From: a candidate division TA06 bacterium
GTDB lineage: Bacteria; Edwardsbacteria; AC1; EtOH8
NCBI GenBank assembly: GCA_016208585.1
Contig: JACQXR010000043.1
Location: 1 to 50,984 of the forward strand
DNA length: 50,984 bases
Direction: 5' to 3'
In this document: piece by piece, positions 17,388 through 26,682 of the stretch
Numbering within the stretch: the stretch's first letter is position 1
Layout: each line of letters starts with the position of its first letter
Translations under genes and position numbers: made by a program
Notes under the pieces: generated by a model
What the model saw: the letters and a program-made list of their open reading frames with translations, nothing else
Database searches by the model: none
What the model was told of the DNA's origin: nothing

Positions 17388-18038
17388 ATGCGTATCAAAG
17401 TCCTTATATTATTTTTCATCGTGCTATTGGCCTGTAGTATTCAGGCCGGATTCATCGACATCGTCCGCCTGAAATACGGGGGCGGGGGCGATTGGTACAA
17501 CGATCCCGAGGAAGAGACAAATCTCTTGAAGGAATTCTCGGCCCGCACCGGGGTCAGCGTCAATGCCGAAAAGGTCTCGCTTTCGGCCGGCGATGACGAC
17601 CTGTTCCTGCATCCGTTTCTGTTCATCACCGGGCACGGCGAGATAAAGTTTACCGCCCGCGAAGTGGAGCGCCTGCGTCTCTTTCTGACCTCGGGCGGAT
17701 TCCTATACGCCGACGACGACTACGGGATGGACCAGTCATTCCGCCGGGAAATGAAGCGGGTGTTCCCGGAGACGGAGATGCAAGAGCTATCTTACGACTT
17801 TCCACTGTTCAATTGCTATTATGATTTCTCCGCCGGCCTGCCCAAGATCCATGAGCACGAAAAGGGGCAACCTAAAGCCTACGGCCTGTTTTACCAAGGG
17901 CGGCTGGCGGTCTTTTATACTTTCAACACCAACATCTCCGACGGCTGGACCAACGACCACAACGACCCGGCCGAGAAAAGAGAAGAGGCGGTGAGAATGG
18001 GAATCAATATTTTGTGGTATGCGTTGACCAGGCCGTAA
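17388..18038 (+). CDS. DUF4159 family secreted protein
   Basis: The 216-residue protein has a signal peptide (MRIKVLILFFIVLLACSIQAG) and a DUF4159 domain: VRLKYGGGGDWYNDP, HPFLFITGHGEIKF, LTSGGFLYADDDYG and a C-terminal block with YTFNTNISDGW. In other phyla DUF4159 proteins sit near MoxR/DUF58/BatA genes and DUF4175 proteins; a DUF4175-type gene follows here two genes later, but MoxR and DUF58 genes are absent. The fold resembles class I glutamine amidotransferase-like (ThuA-type) proteins, but activity is unknown. The promoter geometry suggests a leaderless mRNA. Confidence 0.8.
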   Translation: MRIKVLILFFIVLLACSIQAGFIDIVRLKYGGGGDWYNDPEEETNLLKEFSARTGVSVNAEKVSLSAGDDDLFLHPFLFITGHGEIKFTAREVERLRLFLTSGGFLYADDDYGMDQSFRREMKRVFPETEMQELSYDFPLFNCYYDFSAGLPKIHEHEKGQPKAYGLFYQGRLAVFYTFNTNISDGWTNDHNDPAEKREEAVRMGINILWYALTRP

Positions 18039-18075
18039 ATCTTTCAGTCAGGCAAATAATCATATTTCAACTTGC

Positions 18076-19251
18076 ATGAAAAACGACCAGGTTCAACTCA
18101 AATCCCTCAACATTCCCTTGATGTATGCCATCACAGTGGCCGGCGGAATGCTGTTCTTCCTGCCGGTGCTGGCCCTGTATTTTCAAAGCAAGTTGTACAC
18201 CGCCACCAACGTGGCCCTAGTATTTTCCATCGAAGCCGTCTGCCTGGTTTTGTTCGAGGTTCCCACCGGCGCTGTGGCCGACCTTTTCGGCCGTAAAAGA
18301 ACCATCTTATTAAGCCGGCTGGCCGACCTTTCGGCCGTGGTCTTGCTTTATTTCGCCAAAACCATGCCCATGTTCGCGGGATATGCGCTGTTGAACGCCC
18401 TGGCCCGCAGCCTCTCCAGCGGGACCGAAAGCGCGTTGATCTACGATACCCTGAAAGAAGAGGGCAGGGAGCAGCAGTATAAAAAGATAATCGGCATCCA
18501 CTACGCCCTGTGGCCGTTGGGCGCTTCGGCCGGTTCGATAATTGGGGGATACCTGGTCAAAGATTCATTGCAGCTCCCGGTGCTTTGGACATTTCTGCCG
18601 GTAGGCCTGACATTCATAGGCTGCCTCTTTCTGAAAGAACCACGGTATCAAAGGAAGGAACACCGGAATATCTTCCGGCACATGAAAGACGCGTTCAGGA
18701 CAATTTCCGGGAACAAGCAGTTAATAGTGCTGATCTCGGCTTCCCTGGTCATGATGTCGCTGGGGGAAACGATCCATTACCTGAGTCCGTTGTTCTTCAA
18801 ATTCAAGTTGATACCAATACAGTATTTCGGATACATCTCAGCGCTTACCTACGGGCTTTCCTCGCTGGGGCATTATCTTTCGAACAGTTTTGTCAAGTGG
18901 ATGGGGGACAGAGTCTCTTTGATAGTGATTACACTGCTCTCTCCCATTTTGACCCTGGCCGCCACCTTTGCCGGAAGCTGGGGAACGGTGGTCCTGTTCA
19001 CCCTGCCATCGATCTGCTTCGGACTGAAGAACCCGGTGATAGACCATCTGTTGAACAAAGAGATCTCATCCGGCCAAAGGGCCACGATCATCTCCGCCAA
19101 TAGTTTTGCCAGCCAGTTGGGAATAGCGGCGACGGCCCCGCTGTTCGGGTTCATCGCCCAGACCTTTAACATCAACCGGGCGGTCCAAGCCAGCTCCTTA
19201 GTGCTGCTGGCGGTTCCCTTGCTGCTGCTGCTATTGCAGGACCAGGAATAA
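18076..19251 (+). CDS. Major facilitator superfamily transporter
   Basis: The 391-residue protein has about twelve membrane helices. The signature motif A between TM2 and TM3 is clear (FEVPTGAVADLFGRKRTI). It belongs to the drug/proton antiporter-like MFS branch; the substrate cannot be inferred. It follows the DUF4159 gene by 37 bases and precedes the DUF4175-like gene by 14, all on one strand, so co-transcription is likely. The start lacks a Shine-Dalgarno and is preceded by CAACTTGC; the next gene has the near-identical CAACTTGA before its ATG. Confidence 0.85.
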   Translation: MKNDQVQLKSLNIPLMYAITVAGGMLFFLPVLALYFQSKLYTATNVALVFSIEAVCLVLFEVPTGAVADLFGRKRTILLSRLADLSAVVLLYFAKTMPMFAGYALLNALARSLSSGTESALIYDTLKEEGREQQYKKIIGIHYALWPLGASAGSIIGGYLVKDSLQLPVLWTFLPVGLTFIGCLFLKEPRYQRKEHRNIFRHMKDAFRTISGNKQLIVLISASLVMMSLGETIHYLSPLFFKFKLIPIQYFGYISALTYGLSSLGHYLSNSFVKWMGDRVSLIVITLLSPILTLAATFAGSWGTVVLFTLPSICFGLKNPVIDHLLNKEISSGQRATIISANSFASQLGIAATAPLFGFIAQTFNINRAVQASSLVLLAVPLLLLLLQDQE

Positions 19252-19265
19252 ACAAAACAACTTGA

Positions 19266-22200
19266 ATGAAATCAACCACTGACAACATAGATCCGGTAAA
19301 GAGCGGATTACAGGCGGCCGCCCGCAGTTTTAAAACAGCCGGTCTGCTGAGATCGGGGATATTTGCCGTTGCCCTGATCCTGGGCTGGTTGCTTTTGTGG
19401 CATTGCCTGGATGTGCTGCTGATCCTGCCTTCCGGCGCCAGGTCTTTTGCGGTCCGGTCTTCGCTGTCCCTGGCCGCAGCCGGTGTCATCTACCTGCTCT
19501 ATCACCTGTTCAACCCGGTCTCCCCTAAAACGATCGCCGCCATGATCGAAGCTCGGGAACCAAGCTTCCGCCAGGAGATCTCCACCGCCCTGCAGTGGGA
19601 GGATGTCCAAAAATCAATAGAAGGATATTCCCCGGACCTGTTGCTGGCCCTGCGGAAAAAAATGGCCAAGGCGCTGAGCCTGCTCGATCACAAAAAAATA
19701 TTTTCCGGACCGTCACTGAGGCTTAAAAACACAACACTGGCATTGTCTGCGGTTCTAGCCTTATCCCTGCTGATCTGGCCGGGTTCCTGCAAACTTACCT
19801 GGCAAAGGTTTTACAATCCTGATGGCATTTGCGGAAACTGGGAGGGCATCCGGATTCGGCCCTGCCCTGCCCGGCTGGCCAGCGGGGAAACTTTTACGGC
19901 GGAATTGTCTTTAGCCGGCCTAAACAAGAGGCAGTTTTATTTATCTATCCAAGGCCCGCAGAATCTGCAAAAGATCAAATTCCAGGATTCCGGGAACGGC
20001 CGTTTGCAGGCAGAAGCTGAAAATATCTTAGAGCCCTTTATTTACCGCATCATCCAAGGGCGCAGCCAGAGCGCAAGATATTCGGTTCAGGTCTACCAAC
20101 CCCTGACTCTGAGCAACCTCAAACTCGAGATATCTTCCCCGGCTTATACCGGCATCCGCCCGTATATTCAGGAGAACGACGGCAGTATTATCGCTCCCAA
20201 AGGCGCCAGGGTAACCTTGACAGCCCTGGCCAGCCAGTCTTTGCAAAAAGCCGGGATGATCCACGATGACGGACGGATGACGGAGGCTTATGACATCAAA
20301 GACAGCCTTTTCAAACTCAACCTGACGGTAAATAAAAATTCCCGCTATCGGCTGTGGGCTAAAGGCAAAACCGGGGATACTTTGCTCCACGGCCTGGAAT
20401 ACTCCATCACCGCGCTGGAGGATGCCAGGCCCGCCGCCGAGATCATTTCCCCGGCCGATGACTGGCCCCTGCCCGAGGGAATGCCGGCGGAGATCCAACT
20501 GCGGTTTTCCGACGATTTTGGATTGAGCCGGGCCGCGCTTTATATCCGGGATACTCAGACCGAAAAGGTCTACCAACTAAAGATATATCCTGCCGTTTTA
20601 GACACCCAGATATTTTTTGTTTGGAACAGTTCCGAGTCATTCCTGCTGCCGGGGGACTCCGTGCTTTACTGGGCCGAGGTCTGGGACAACGATGCAACCA
20701 GTGGCCCCAAAAACTCAAAGTCCAAAGTTCAGAAATTCAAGGTGCCCACCAGGGAAGAATTTTATAAGTCGGCGGCCCAGGCGGATTCGGCCTACCAGCA
20801 GAACCTGGACCAGGCCCAAAAGCAGAACCAGTCGCTGAAGCAGGAGATGGAACGCTTAAGCCAGGCGGTAAAGGAGAACCGCAAAATGGACTGGCAGCAG
20901 AAGGCCGCGGTGGAAGAGGCCCTGAAGAAACAGGAGGAACTGGTCAGCCGGATGGAACAGACCGCCGAAGAGGCCCGGCAGGACGTGAAACAGCAGGCCC
21001 AGGGCTTCAAATTTGATCCCCAGACCGTGGAAAAATTGGCCGAGCTCAAAAATCTCTTTGATCAGGTGGCCAGCGAGGAGATGCGCCAGGCCATGGAGCG
21101 GATGCAACAGGCCCTGCAGAATATGGACCGGAAACAGATAGAACAGGCGTTGGAGAATTTCAAATTTTCCCAGGAGGAATTCCAGCAGCGGCTGGATGCG
21201 GCCATCGCCTCGCTCAAAGAGCTCAAGCAGGAGCAGATGCTTTCCCTGCTCAAGCAGGAGGTGGACAAAATGGCGGCCGAGCAGAAGGCCGTCAAGGATA
21301 GCCTGGGAAAAGTTCAGGGGAAACCAGCCTCCAACAATCTTAAACAGAGGCAGGAGCAGCTGGCTAAAGATTTGGAAACTTCCCTCCAGCAGATGAATGA
21401 ACTGGCCAAACAGATGAGCGAGGGGAACCCTGAGGCTTCCCAAAAGCTGAAACAGTCGATGCAGAAAGCCCAGTCACAGAACACCATCCAAAAGATGCGG
21501 CAGGCCGGCCGGAAAATGGAATCCGGACAGAACCAGGAAGCGCAAGGCCTGCAGCAGGAGGCCCTGACCGACCTGACAGAGCTTTCGGCCGGACTGCAGG
21601 GGGCCAAGAACGCCATGGGCTCGCAGCGCAGTCAGGCGGCCTCAAAGGCCATGAGGGAAAAGGCCAAGGAACTGATCAAACTCTCCCAGCAGCAGGAACA
21701 GCTCAACCAAAAAATGGAGAACGGATCGAACGATCCGGTGGACCTGGCCTGGAGGCAGCAGGTCTTACAGCGGCAGGCCGCCCGGGTCAAACAAAAGTTA
21801 GACGAGCTGACCCGGAAGAATTTTTTGCTTTCGCCCCAGGCTAGCCAAGCTTTGCAGGAGGCCGCCAAACAAATGGAGAATTCCGCCAGCTCCCTTTCCG
21901 AAGGCCGGGGCCAGCAGGCCGGAACCAGCGGGAAGGCGGCCCAGGGGCTGTTGAACCAGTCGGCCGCGGCCTTGATCCAGTCTTCCTCCAAAAGCGGCGG
22001 GTCTTCCGGATCCGGCGACATGATGGGCGACCTGGAGGGTATGTCCGGAATGCAGCAGAACATCAACCAGGCCAGCCAGGGGCTGATGCCGATGCCGGGC
22101 GGGGAGCAGGGCGGGCTTTCCCAAGAAGCCCGCAGCCAGATGGCCCGGCTGGCCGCCGAGCAGGAGGCGGTGCGCCAGGGGATGGAGGAGTTCAACCAGA

Positions 22201-22541
22201 AGTACGGGGGCCGGTCCGACCTGGCCGGAAAGCTGGATGACCTGGTGCAGGAGATGCAGAAGGTGGCAGATAATATGAAGAACAATCAGCTTGACCGCCA
22301 GACCATAGAGCGGCAGGAGAAAATCCTGGCTCGGATGCTTTCGGCCGGCCATTCTTTGAAGGAGCAGGATACCTCGCCGCAGAGGCAGGCCCAACCGGGC
22401 CGGGATCAGACACCGGACAGGCCCGCCCAGCCAAACAAGGGCGACCCGGCCTGGAAGAACCTGCCCGACTGGCGCAACCAGCCTTATCCATTGGAATACC
22501 GGGAACTGCTGGAGAAGTATTACGAGTCGCTGGGGCGGTGA
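19266..22541 (+). CDS. DUF4175-like membrane protein with long Gln/Glu-rich coiled coil
   Basis: The 1091-residue protein has three N-terminal membrane spans (about residues 35-60, 65-85 and 155-175), an extracytoplasmic beta-rich region (~190-490), then about 580 residues dominated by Gln, Glu, Lys and Met in heptad-like repeats (KQEELVSRMEQTAEEARQD, MRQAMERMQQALQNM), a Gly/Ser/Met-rich stretch near 900-960 and a Pro/Gln-rich tail. This matches the DUF4175 layout known from Bacteroidota and Gemmatimonadota. The long helical part faces the periplasm and probably spans or tethers the envelope; function is undescribed to my knowledge. It is the last gene of the operon with DUF4159 and the MFS transporter. 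Low-complexity composition makes database hits by coiled coil alone unreliable. Confidence 0.75.
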   Translation: MKSTTDNIDPVKSGLQAAARSFKTAGLLRSGIFAVALILGWLLLWHCLDVLLILPSGARSFAVRSSLSLAAAGVIYLLYHLFNPVSPKTIAAMIEAREPSFRQEISTALQWEDVQKSIEGYSPDLLLALRKKMAKALSLLDHKKIFSGPSLRLKNTTLALSAVLALSLLIWPGSCKLTWQRFYNPDGICGNWEGIRIRPCPARLASGETFTAELSLAGLNKRQFYLSIQGPQNLQKIKFQDSGNGRLQAEAENILEPFIYRIIQGRSQSARYSVQVYQPLTLSNLKLEISSPAYTGIRPYIQENDGSIIAPKGARVTLTALASQSLQKAGMIHDDGRMTEAYDIKDSLFKLNLTVNKNSRYRLWAKGKTGDTLLHGLEYSITALEDARPAAEIISPADDWPLPEGMPAEIQLRFSDDFGLSRAALYIRDTQTEKVYQLKIYPAVLDTQIFFVWNSSESFLLPGDSVLYWAEVWDNDATSGPKNSKSKVQKFKVPTREEFYKSAAQADSAYQQNLDQAQKQNQSLKQEMERLSQAVKENRKMDWQQKAAVEEALKKQEELVSRMEQTAEEARQDVKQQAQGFKFDPQTVEKLAELKNLFDQVASEEMRQAMERMQQALQNMDRKQIEQALENFKFSQEEFQQRLDAAIASLKELKQEQMLSLLKQEVDKMAAEQKAVKDSLGKVQGKPASNNLKQRQEQLAKDLETSLQQMNELAKQMSEGNPEASQKLKQSMQKAQSQNTIQKMRQAGRKMESGQNQEAQGLQQEALTDLTELSAGLQGAKNAMGSQRSQAASKAMREKAKELIKLSQQQEQLNQKMENGSNDPVDLAWRQQVLQRQAARVKQKLDELTRKNFLLSPQASQALQEAAKQMENSASSLSEGRGQQAGTSGKAAQGLLNQSAAALIQSSSKSGGSSGSGDMMGDLEGMSGMQQNINQASQGLMPMPGGEQGGLSQEARSQMARLAAEQEAVRQGMEEFNQKYGGRSDLAGKLDDLVQEMQKVADNMKNNQLDRQTIERQEKILARMLSAGHSLKEQDTSPQRQAQPGRDQTPDRPAQPNKGDPAWKNLPDWRNQPYPLEYRELLEKYYESLGR

Positions 22542-22734
22542 CAGCATTTGCCACAAAGATACGCCAAAAACTATGCACAGGTTATAGTGTGTGTTACTGC
22601 GAGAAAGTTTTCTTGCTTTGCAGACGAGTGCCTTCGCCAAAGCTAGTGCCTCCGCTAATTTATTCGCCGTAGCTTTAGCGTAGGTGAAAGCTATGGCACT
22701 CTCAGCCAACCTGCTTGCCCCGTTGTGGCGGTGG

Positions 22735-22760
22735 TCCGCCGTAGTGTGAACAAAGGAGGA
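22735..22760 (+). repeat. Dispersed intergenic repeat, copy 2
   Basis: TCCGCCGTAGTGTGAACAAA then GGAGGA. It lies in a 526-base gene-free gap (22542-23067) crowded with related fragments such as CGCCGTAGCTTTAGCGTAGG near 22668 and AGCGTAAGCG near 22888 and 22923. Confidence 0.5.
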
Positions 22761-22772
22761 AGGCTGATCCGC

Positions 22773-22809
22773 CGTGCTTGCGCCCCGCCGTTGGCGGGGC
22801 GCAAGCACG
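22773..22809. repeat. Perfect 17-bp palindromic hairpin
   Basis: 22773-22789 and 22793-22809 are exact inverted copies (CGTGCTTGCGCCCCGCC) around a GTT loop. A second GC-rich hairpin (GCCCCGC/GCGGGGC) follows at about 22814-22846. There is no T-run, so neither is a typical terminator; they look like REP-type repeats. Confidence 0.75.
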
Positions 22810-23031
22810 CCATGCCCCGCCTAAAGGCGAGGCTCCGCTTTGCGGGGCCGTGGGCAGGCGTGGAGGAGAGGAAGCCCAATATAAAGCGTAAGCGGATGGC
22901 GCTTGAAGAAGGCAAGCAGGTAGCGTAAGCGAATTAACATGGTTTCGGACGATTAATTTCCTGCTTGATGCCGAAGAAATCAAATCAAGATGATCCTGTA
23001 AATCCTGTCAATTTATGCATTTATTTTATGC

Positions 23032-23060
23032 TTGACAAATACGCCTTTTTGCATTATCAT
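23032..23060 (+). promoter_or_regulatory. Promoter of the AAA/DUF4143 gene
   Basis: TTGACA (23032-23037), 17-base spacer, TATCAT (23055-23060). The -10 box is seven bases from the ATG at 23068, implying a leaderless transcript. An in-frame TTG at 23032 is part of the -35 box and so is not the start. Confidence 0.65.
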
Positions 23061-23067
23061 TCACCTT

Positions 23068-24309
23068 ATGAATAATAATCATTCACACCATGAATGGATT
23101 TACAAAAAGCGGCTTTTGGCCGGGCCGCTGGCCCAGGCCCTGAAAAGCCACCGGGTTTTGGTTTTAAGCGGCGCCCGGCAGACCGGCAAAAGCACCCTGC
23201 TGCAAAACGAGGAGCCCTTTTGCGGCTGGCCCTATATCACCCTGGACGATTACGAGGCGTTGAAGCAGGCCCGCCAGAGCCCGTCCGGGCTTTGGGCCGG
23301 TAAGGCCGCCGTGGTGATAGACGAAGCGCAAAAAGCGCCGGAACTGCTGCCGGCGCTTAAACGTGATGTTGACCGGGGTAAAGTCAGGGCGGTGCTGTCC
23401 GGTTCCTCCAACCCGCTTTTGATGAAGCATGTCTCCGAAAGCCTGGCCGGGCGGGCGGCCTATTTCGGGCTGGGGCCGATGTCCCTTTCCGAGGAAGCCG
23501 GCCATCCGCCCAAAGCCGGTTGGGCCGGGCTGATGAACGGCCAGCCGTCCAAACCGCAGGCCGTCCCCCAAAGGGATTATCTGAATCTTATGCTGCGGGG
23601 GATGCTGCCTCCGTTGCTGTGGCTGGACGGCGAAAAACAGCGGGCACTTTGGTGGGAAAGCTATGTGGCCACCTATTTGGAGCGGGACTTAAGGCAGATT
23701 ACGGCCATTGAAGGCCTGCCCGATTTCAGGAGGCTGATGGCCGCGGTGGCCTTGCGCAGCGGCCAGCCAGTAAACCAGACCGAGTTGTCCCGGGAACTGG
23801 GCCTAAGCCAGCCTACCATTTACAGGCATTTGGGGCTTTTGGAAGCCACTAATCTGTTTTACAAAATACCGGCCTTCAGCCGTAACCGAGGCAAAAGGCT
23901 TTTAAAATCCCCCAAGGCATACTGGTTGGACGCCGGGCTGGCCTGTTTTTTGTCGGGCCATTACGGCCGGGAAGGGTTGAAAAATTCCAGGGAAGCGGGC
24001 GGGATTTTTGAAACTTTGGTTCTTTCCCAAATAAAAGCCTGGTCCGAGACCTTAACCCCTAGGCCGTCCGTTTATTACTGGCGCACGGCGGATGGCCGGG
24101 AGGTGGATTTTGTAATAGCGCAAGGGCGCAGGGTTTTGCCGGTGGAGGTCAAGCTTGGGCCCAAGGTTACTTTCAGTGATACCGGCAATTTGAGGATGTT
24201 TATGGAATATCACCCCGAGGCCCGGTTGGGCGTTGTGATCTACGGCGGGGATAAAGTTGAATTTGTGGACGAAAAAATCATCGCCCTGCCCCTGGCCGCG
24301 TTGTTTTAG
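23068..24309 (+). CDS. AAA ATPase with C-terminal DUF4143 domain
   Basis: The 413-residue product (start at ATG 23068, chosen because the promoter lies directly upstream) has an AAA_14 domain with Walker A GARQTGKSTLL and Walker B AAVVIDEAQKAPEL in the first ~150 residues. A winged-helix-like segment follows (TELSRELGLSQPTIYRHLGLL), then a DUF4143 region with the PD-(D/E)XK-like pattern REVDFVIAQ...LPVEVKLG. The family is widespread in bacteria and archaea, patchily distributed and often near mobile DNA; its function is not established, and roles in defence or toxin-antitoxin-like behaviour have been guessed. It stands alone, inside the segment bracketed by the two MITE copies. Confidence 0.85.
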   Translation: MNNNHSHHEWIYKKRLLAGPLAQALKSHRVLVLSGARQTGKSTLLQNEEPFCGWPYITLDDYEALKQARQSPSGLWAGKAAVVIDEAQKAPELLPALKRDVDRGKVRAVLSGSSNPLLMKHVSESLAGRAAYFGLGPMSLSEEAGHPPKAGWAGLMNGQPSKPQAVPQRDYLNLMLRGMLPPLLWLDGEKQRALWWESYVATYLERDLRQITAIEGLPDFRRLMAAVALRSGQPVNQTELSRELGLSQPTIYRHLGLLEATNLFYKIPAFSRNRGKRLLKSPKAYWLDAGLACFLSGHYGREGLKNSREAGGIFETLVLSQIKAWSETLTPRPSVYYWRTADGREVDFVIAQGRRVLPVEVKLGPKVTFSDTGNLRMFMEYHPEARLGVVIYGGDKVEFVDEKIIALPLAALF

Positions 24310-24324
24310 TTTTAGTTTTTTTGC

Positions 24325-24352
24325 TTGACATTCACTCCGAAAGCGTTATAAT
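24325..24352 (+). promoter_or_regulatory. Strong sigma-70-type promoter
   Basis: TTGACA (24325-24330), 16-base spacer, TATAAT (24347-24352). The next gene on this strand starts at 24628, with MITE copy 2 inserted between promoter and gene, so it may now drive the small ORF and lepA through the MITE. Confidence 0.65.
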
Positions 24353-24435
24353 GGCCTTAACGGGTTTGAACTTGAATCAGGAACGATAGAACCGGGACGC
24401 TTTGGAACTCAACCCCCGACCCCTTCTCTTGAAAA

Positions 24436-24549
24436 TACTAATCAGAGCGGATAATAGTAGACTTTTTTCCACCGAAACACGCTAAATACGCTAATTATAT
24501 TGGATTTAAAAGAAACCGGAATGTCTACTAATATACGCTCCCATTAGTA
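24436..24549 (-). mobile_element. 114-bp MITE (IS630/mariner-like, TA ends), copy 2
   Basis: Exact reverse complement of 17200-17313, bounded by TA on each side. The flanks of the two copies are unrelated, which shows that this is a mobile unit and not part of a larger duplication. Confidence 0.8.
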
Positions 24550-24627
24550 AATAAGGAGTTAAAATGGTAACAGTTGCGCAATGACGAAATATGTGATAGA
24601 GGGATAAAAACAAAAGGAGGCGCAACC

Positions 24628-24828
24628 ATGATTACCATTGCCGGGGATATTCAGTATAATGAACTGGCCGAAAAGCGAATAGCATCAATAAAAAACCAAG
24701 TGACTATGAACTTTGACAAAAAGTTTAAATCAGTAAAAAAAGATAGTGCAAAAGATACTACAATCAGCAAGCAACCAGGTATCAGGTATCAGGTGCCCTG
24801 TTTGATTTGTATGTGTAGCACGCCCTAA
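24628..24828 (+). CDS. Small protein of unknown function
   Basis: ATG 24628 has AAAGGAGG at ideal spacing; an upstream in-frame ATG (24574) has none. The 66-residue product begins MITIAGDIQYNELAEKRIAS and is Lys-rich in the middle. The last ~15 residues (YQVPCLICMCSTP) look unlike the rest and overlap a GGTATCAGGTATCAGGTG direct repeat, so the C-terminus may be an accidental extension after an indel. I recognise no family. The strong ribosome-binding site argues that it is translated. Confidence 0.45.
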   Translation: MITIAGDIQYNELAEKRIASIKNQVTMNFDKKFKSVKKDSAKDTTISKQPGIRYQVPCLICMCSTP

Positions 24829-24870
24829 GAAGTCCATAACATTAGCCACTATTTTTAGGAGCATCCATAA

Positions 24871-26682
24871 TTGTCTCAGTCACACATCCGTAATTTCTGC
24901 GTCATCGCCCATATAGACCACGGGAAATCCACCCTGGCCGACCGCCTGTTGGAGGTCACCGGCACCATCATGAAGAAGGACATGCAGGAGCAGGTGCTGG
25001 ACAGCATGGACCTGGAGCGGGAGCGGGGCATCACCATCAAGATGCACCCCATCCGGATGAATTACAAATCCAAATCCGGGCAGGAATACGTCTTCAATCT
25101 GATAGACACCCCGGGCCACGTGGACTTTGGTTACGAGGTCTCCCGCTCACTGGCCGCTTGCGAGGGCGCCATCCTGGTGGTTGACGCCACCCAGGGGGTG
25201 GAGGCCCAGACCGTGGCCAACCTTTATCAGGCCGTCAACCACAACCTGACCATCATCCCGGTGATCAACAAGGTGGACCTGCCCTCGGCCGAGGTGGAAA
25301 GGAGCCGGACCCAGATAGTGGAGCTATTGGGCTGCGATCCTTCCGAGATCCTTTTGGCCAGCGCCAAGACCGGGCTGGGGATCCAGGAACTTTTGGAAGA
25401 GGTCATCATCCGGGTCCCGGCGCCCAAAGGCGACGGCCAGGCCCCGCTCAAGGCGCTGATCTTCGACTGCATCTTCGACATCTACCGGGGGGCAGTGCCC
25501 TACCTCAGGATGGTGGACGGCAGCCTGAAAAAAGGGATGCAGATCAAGTTGTTTTCCAATGAAAAGATATTTGAGGTGACGGAGGTCGGGATCCTTAAGC
25601 TGGGCATGTATCCCAAGAACGAGTTACTGGCGGGCGAGGTGGGTTATGTGGTGGCCGGGATCAAGACTGTCTCCGACGCCCGGGTGGGCGACACCGTCAC
25701 CGACGCCGCCCGCCCGGCCCCGGAAGCGCTGCCAGGCTACAAGCAGGTCAAGCCCATGGTCTACGCCGGGCTGTATCCCACCGAGAACCAGCAGTATCCC
25801 GAATTGCGCGAGGCCCTGGAGAAACTGACCCTCAACGATTCCGCCCTACATTACCAGCCCGAGACCTCAAGCGCGCTGGGCTTCGGCTTCCGCTGCGGAT
25901 TCCTGGGCATGCTCCATCTGGAGATCGTCCAGGAGCGGCTGGAGCGGGAGTACAACCTGTCGCTGATCAACACCGTGCCCAACGTGGAATACCGGGTGAT
26001 CCGGACCGACGGCCAGGTGCTGGTGATAGACAACCCCTCGGACCTGCCCAATGAGGTCAAGGTGGAGCAGATCGAGGAGCCGTTCGTCAACGCCGAGATC
26101 GTGGTGCCGGCCGAGTTCATCGGCAACATCATGAAGCTGGGCCAGGACCGGCGGGGCATCTACCAGAAGCTGGAGTACCTGGACCCCACCCGGGCCCTGC
26201 TGTTCTACCAGTTCCCGCTGTCCGAGATCATCTTCGATTTCTACGACAAGCTGAAGAGCCTGTCCAAGGGCTATGCCTCGCTGGATTACGAGTTCCTGGA
26301 ATACCGGCAGTCCGACCTGGTCAAGCTGGACATCCTGATCAACGGCGACCCGCTGGACGCGCTGTCGGCCATCATCCACCAGGACCACGCCCAGGAATGG
26401 GGCAAGCGGCTGGCGGTGAAGCTGCGCAGGATCATCCCCCGCCAGCAGTACGAGGTGGCCATCCAGGCGGCCATCGGCAGCCGGATCATCGCCCGGGAGA
26501 GCGTCAAACCCTACCGCAAGAACGTGATCGCCAAGTGCTACGGCGGCGACATCAGCCGCAAGCGCAAGCTGCTGGAGAAGCAGAAGGAGGGCAAGAAGCG
26601 GATGAAGCAGGTGGGCAACGTGGAGATCCCGCAGGAGGCCTTTTTGGCGGTGCTGAAGGTGGGGGACGAGGAAAGCGAATGA
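24871..26682 (+). CDS. lepA: Elongation factor 4 (LepA), back-translocating ribosomal GTPase
   Basis: The 603-residue protein matches LepA in length and layout: GTPase domain with [15 protein letters not shown] (G1), RGITIK (G2), [11 protein letters not shown] (G3) and NKVDLPSA (G4), then EF-Tu-like domain II, the two alpha-beta domains and the LepA-specific C-terminal domain ([19 protein letters not shown]). The start is TTG at 24871 with AGGAG upstream; the product begins (M)[17 protein letters not shown] as in other LepA proteins. LepA acts on stalled or assembling ribosomes. The stop overlaps the start of the next gene. The lepA-lepB neighbourhood is conserved in many bacteria, and here two lepB genes follow. 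Confidence 0.98.
   Translation: MSQSHIRNFCVIAHIDHGKSTLADRLLEVTGTIMKKDMQEQVLDSMDLERERGITIKMHPIRMNYKSKSGQEYVFNLIDTPGHVDFGYEVSRSLAACEGAILVVDATQGVEAQTVANLYQAVNHNLTIIPVINKVDLPSAEVERSRTQIVELLGCDPSEILLASAKTGLGIQELLEEVIIRVPAPKGDGQAPLKALIFDCIFDIYRGAVPYLRMVDGSLKKGMQIKLFSNEKIFEVTEVGILKLGMYPKNELLAGEVGYVVAGIKTVSDARVGDTVTDAARPAPEALPGYKQVKPMVYAGLYPTENQQYPELREALEKLTLNDSALHYQPETSSALGFGFRCGFLGMLHLEIVQERLEREYNLSLINTVPNVEYRVIRTDGQVLVIDNPSDLPNEVKVEQIEEPFVNAEIVVPAEFIGNIMKLGQDRRGIYQKLEYLDPTRALLFYQFPLSEIIFDFYDKLKSLSKGYASLDYEFLEYRQSDLVKLDILINGDPLDALSAIIHQDHAQEWGKRLAVKLRRIIPRQQYEVAIQAAIGSRIIARESVKPYRKNVIAKCYGGDISRKRKLLEKQKEGKKRMKQVGNVEIPQEAFLAVLKVGDEESE

Noticed and set aside
21798-22808. 336-residue open frame on the minus strand opposite the DUF4175-like gene
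   Set aside because: It is the antisense of a Gln/Gly-rich coding stretch and runs into the repeat-rich spacer; no domain or ribosome-binding site.
26397-26678. N-terminal extension of the AT-rich orphan into lepA
   Set aside because: The extension is an alternative-frame reading of the lepA C-terminal domain; composition changes exactly at ATG 26679.
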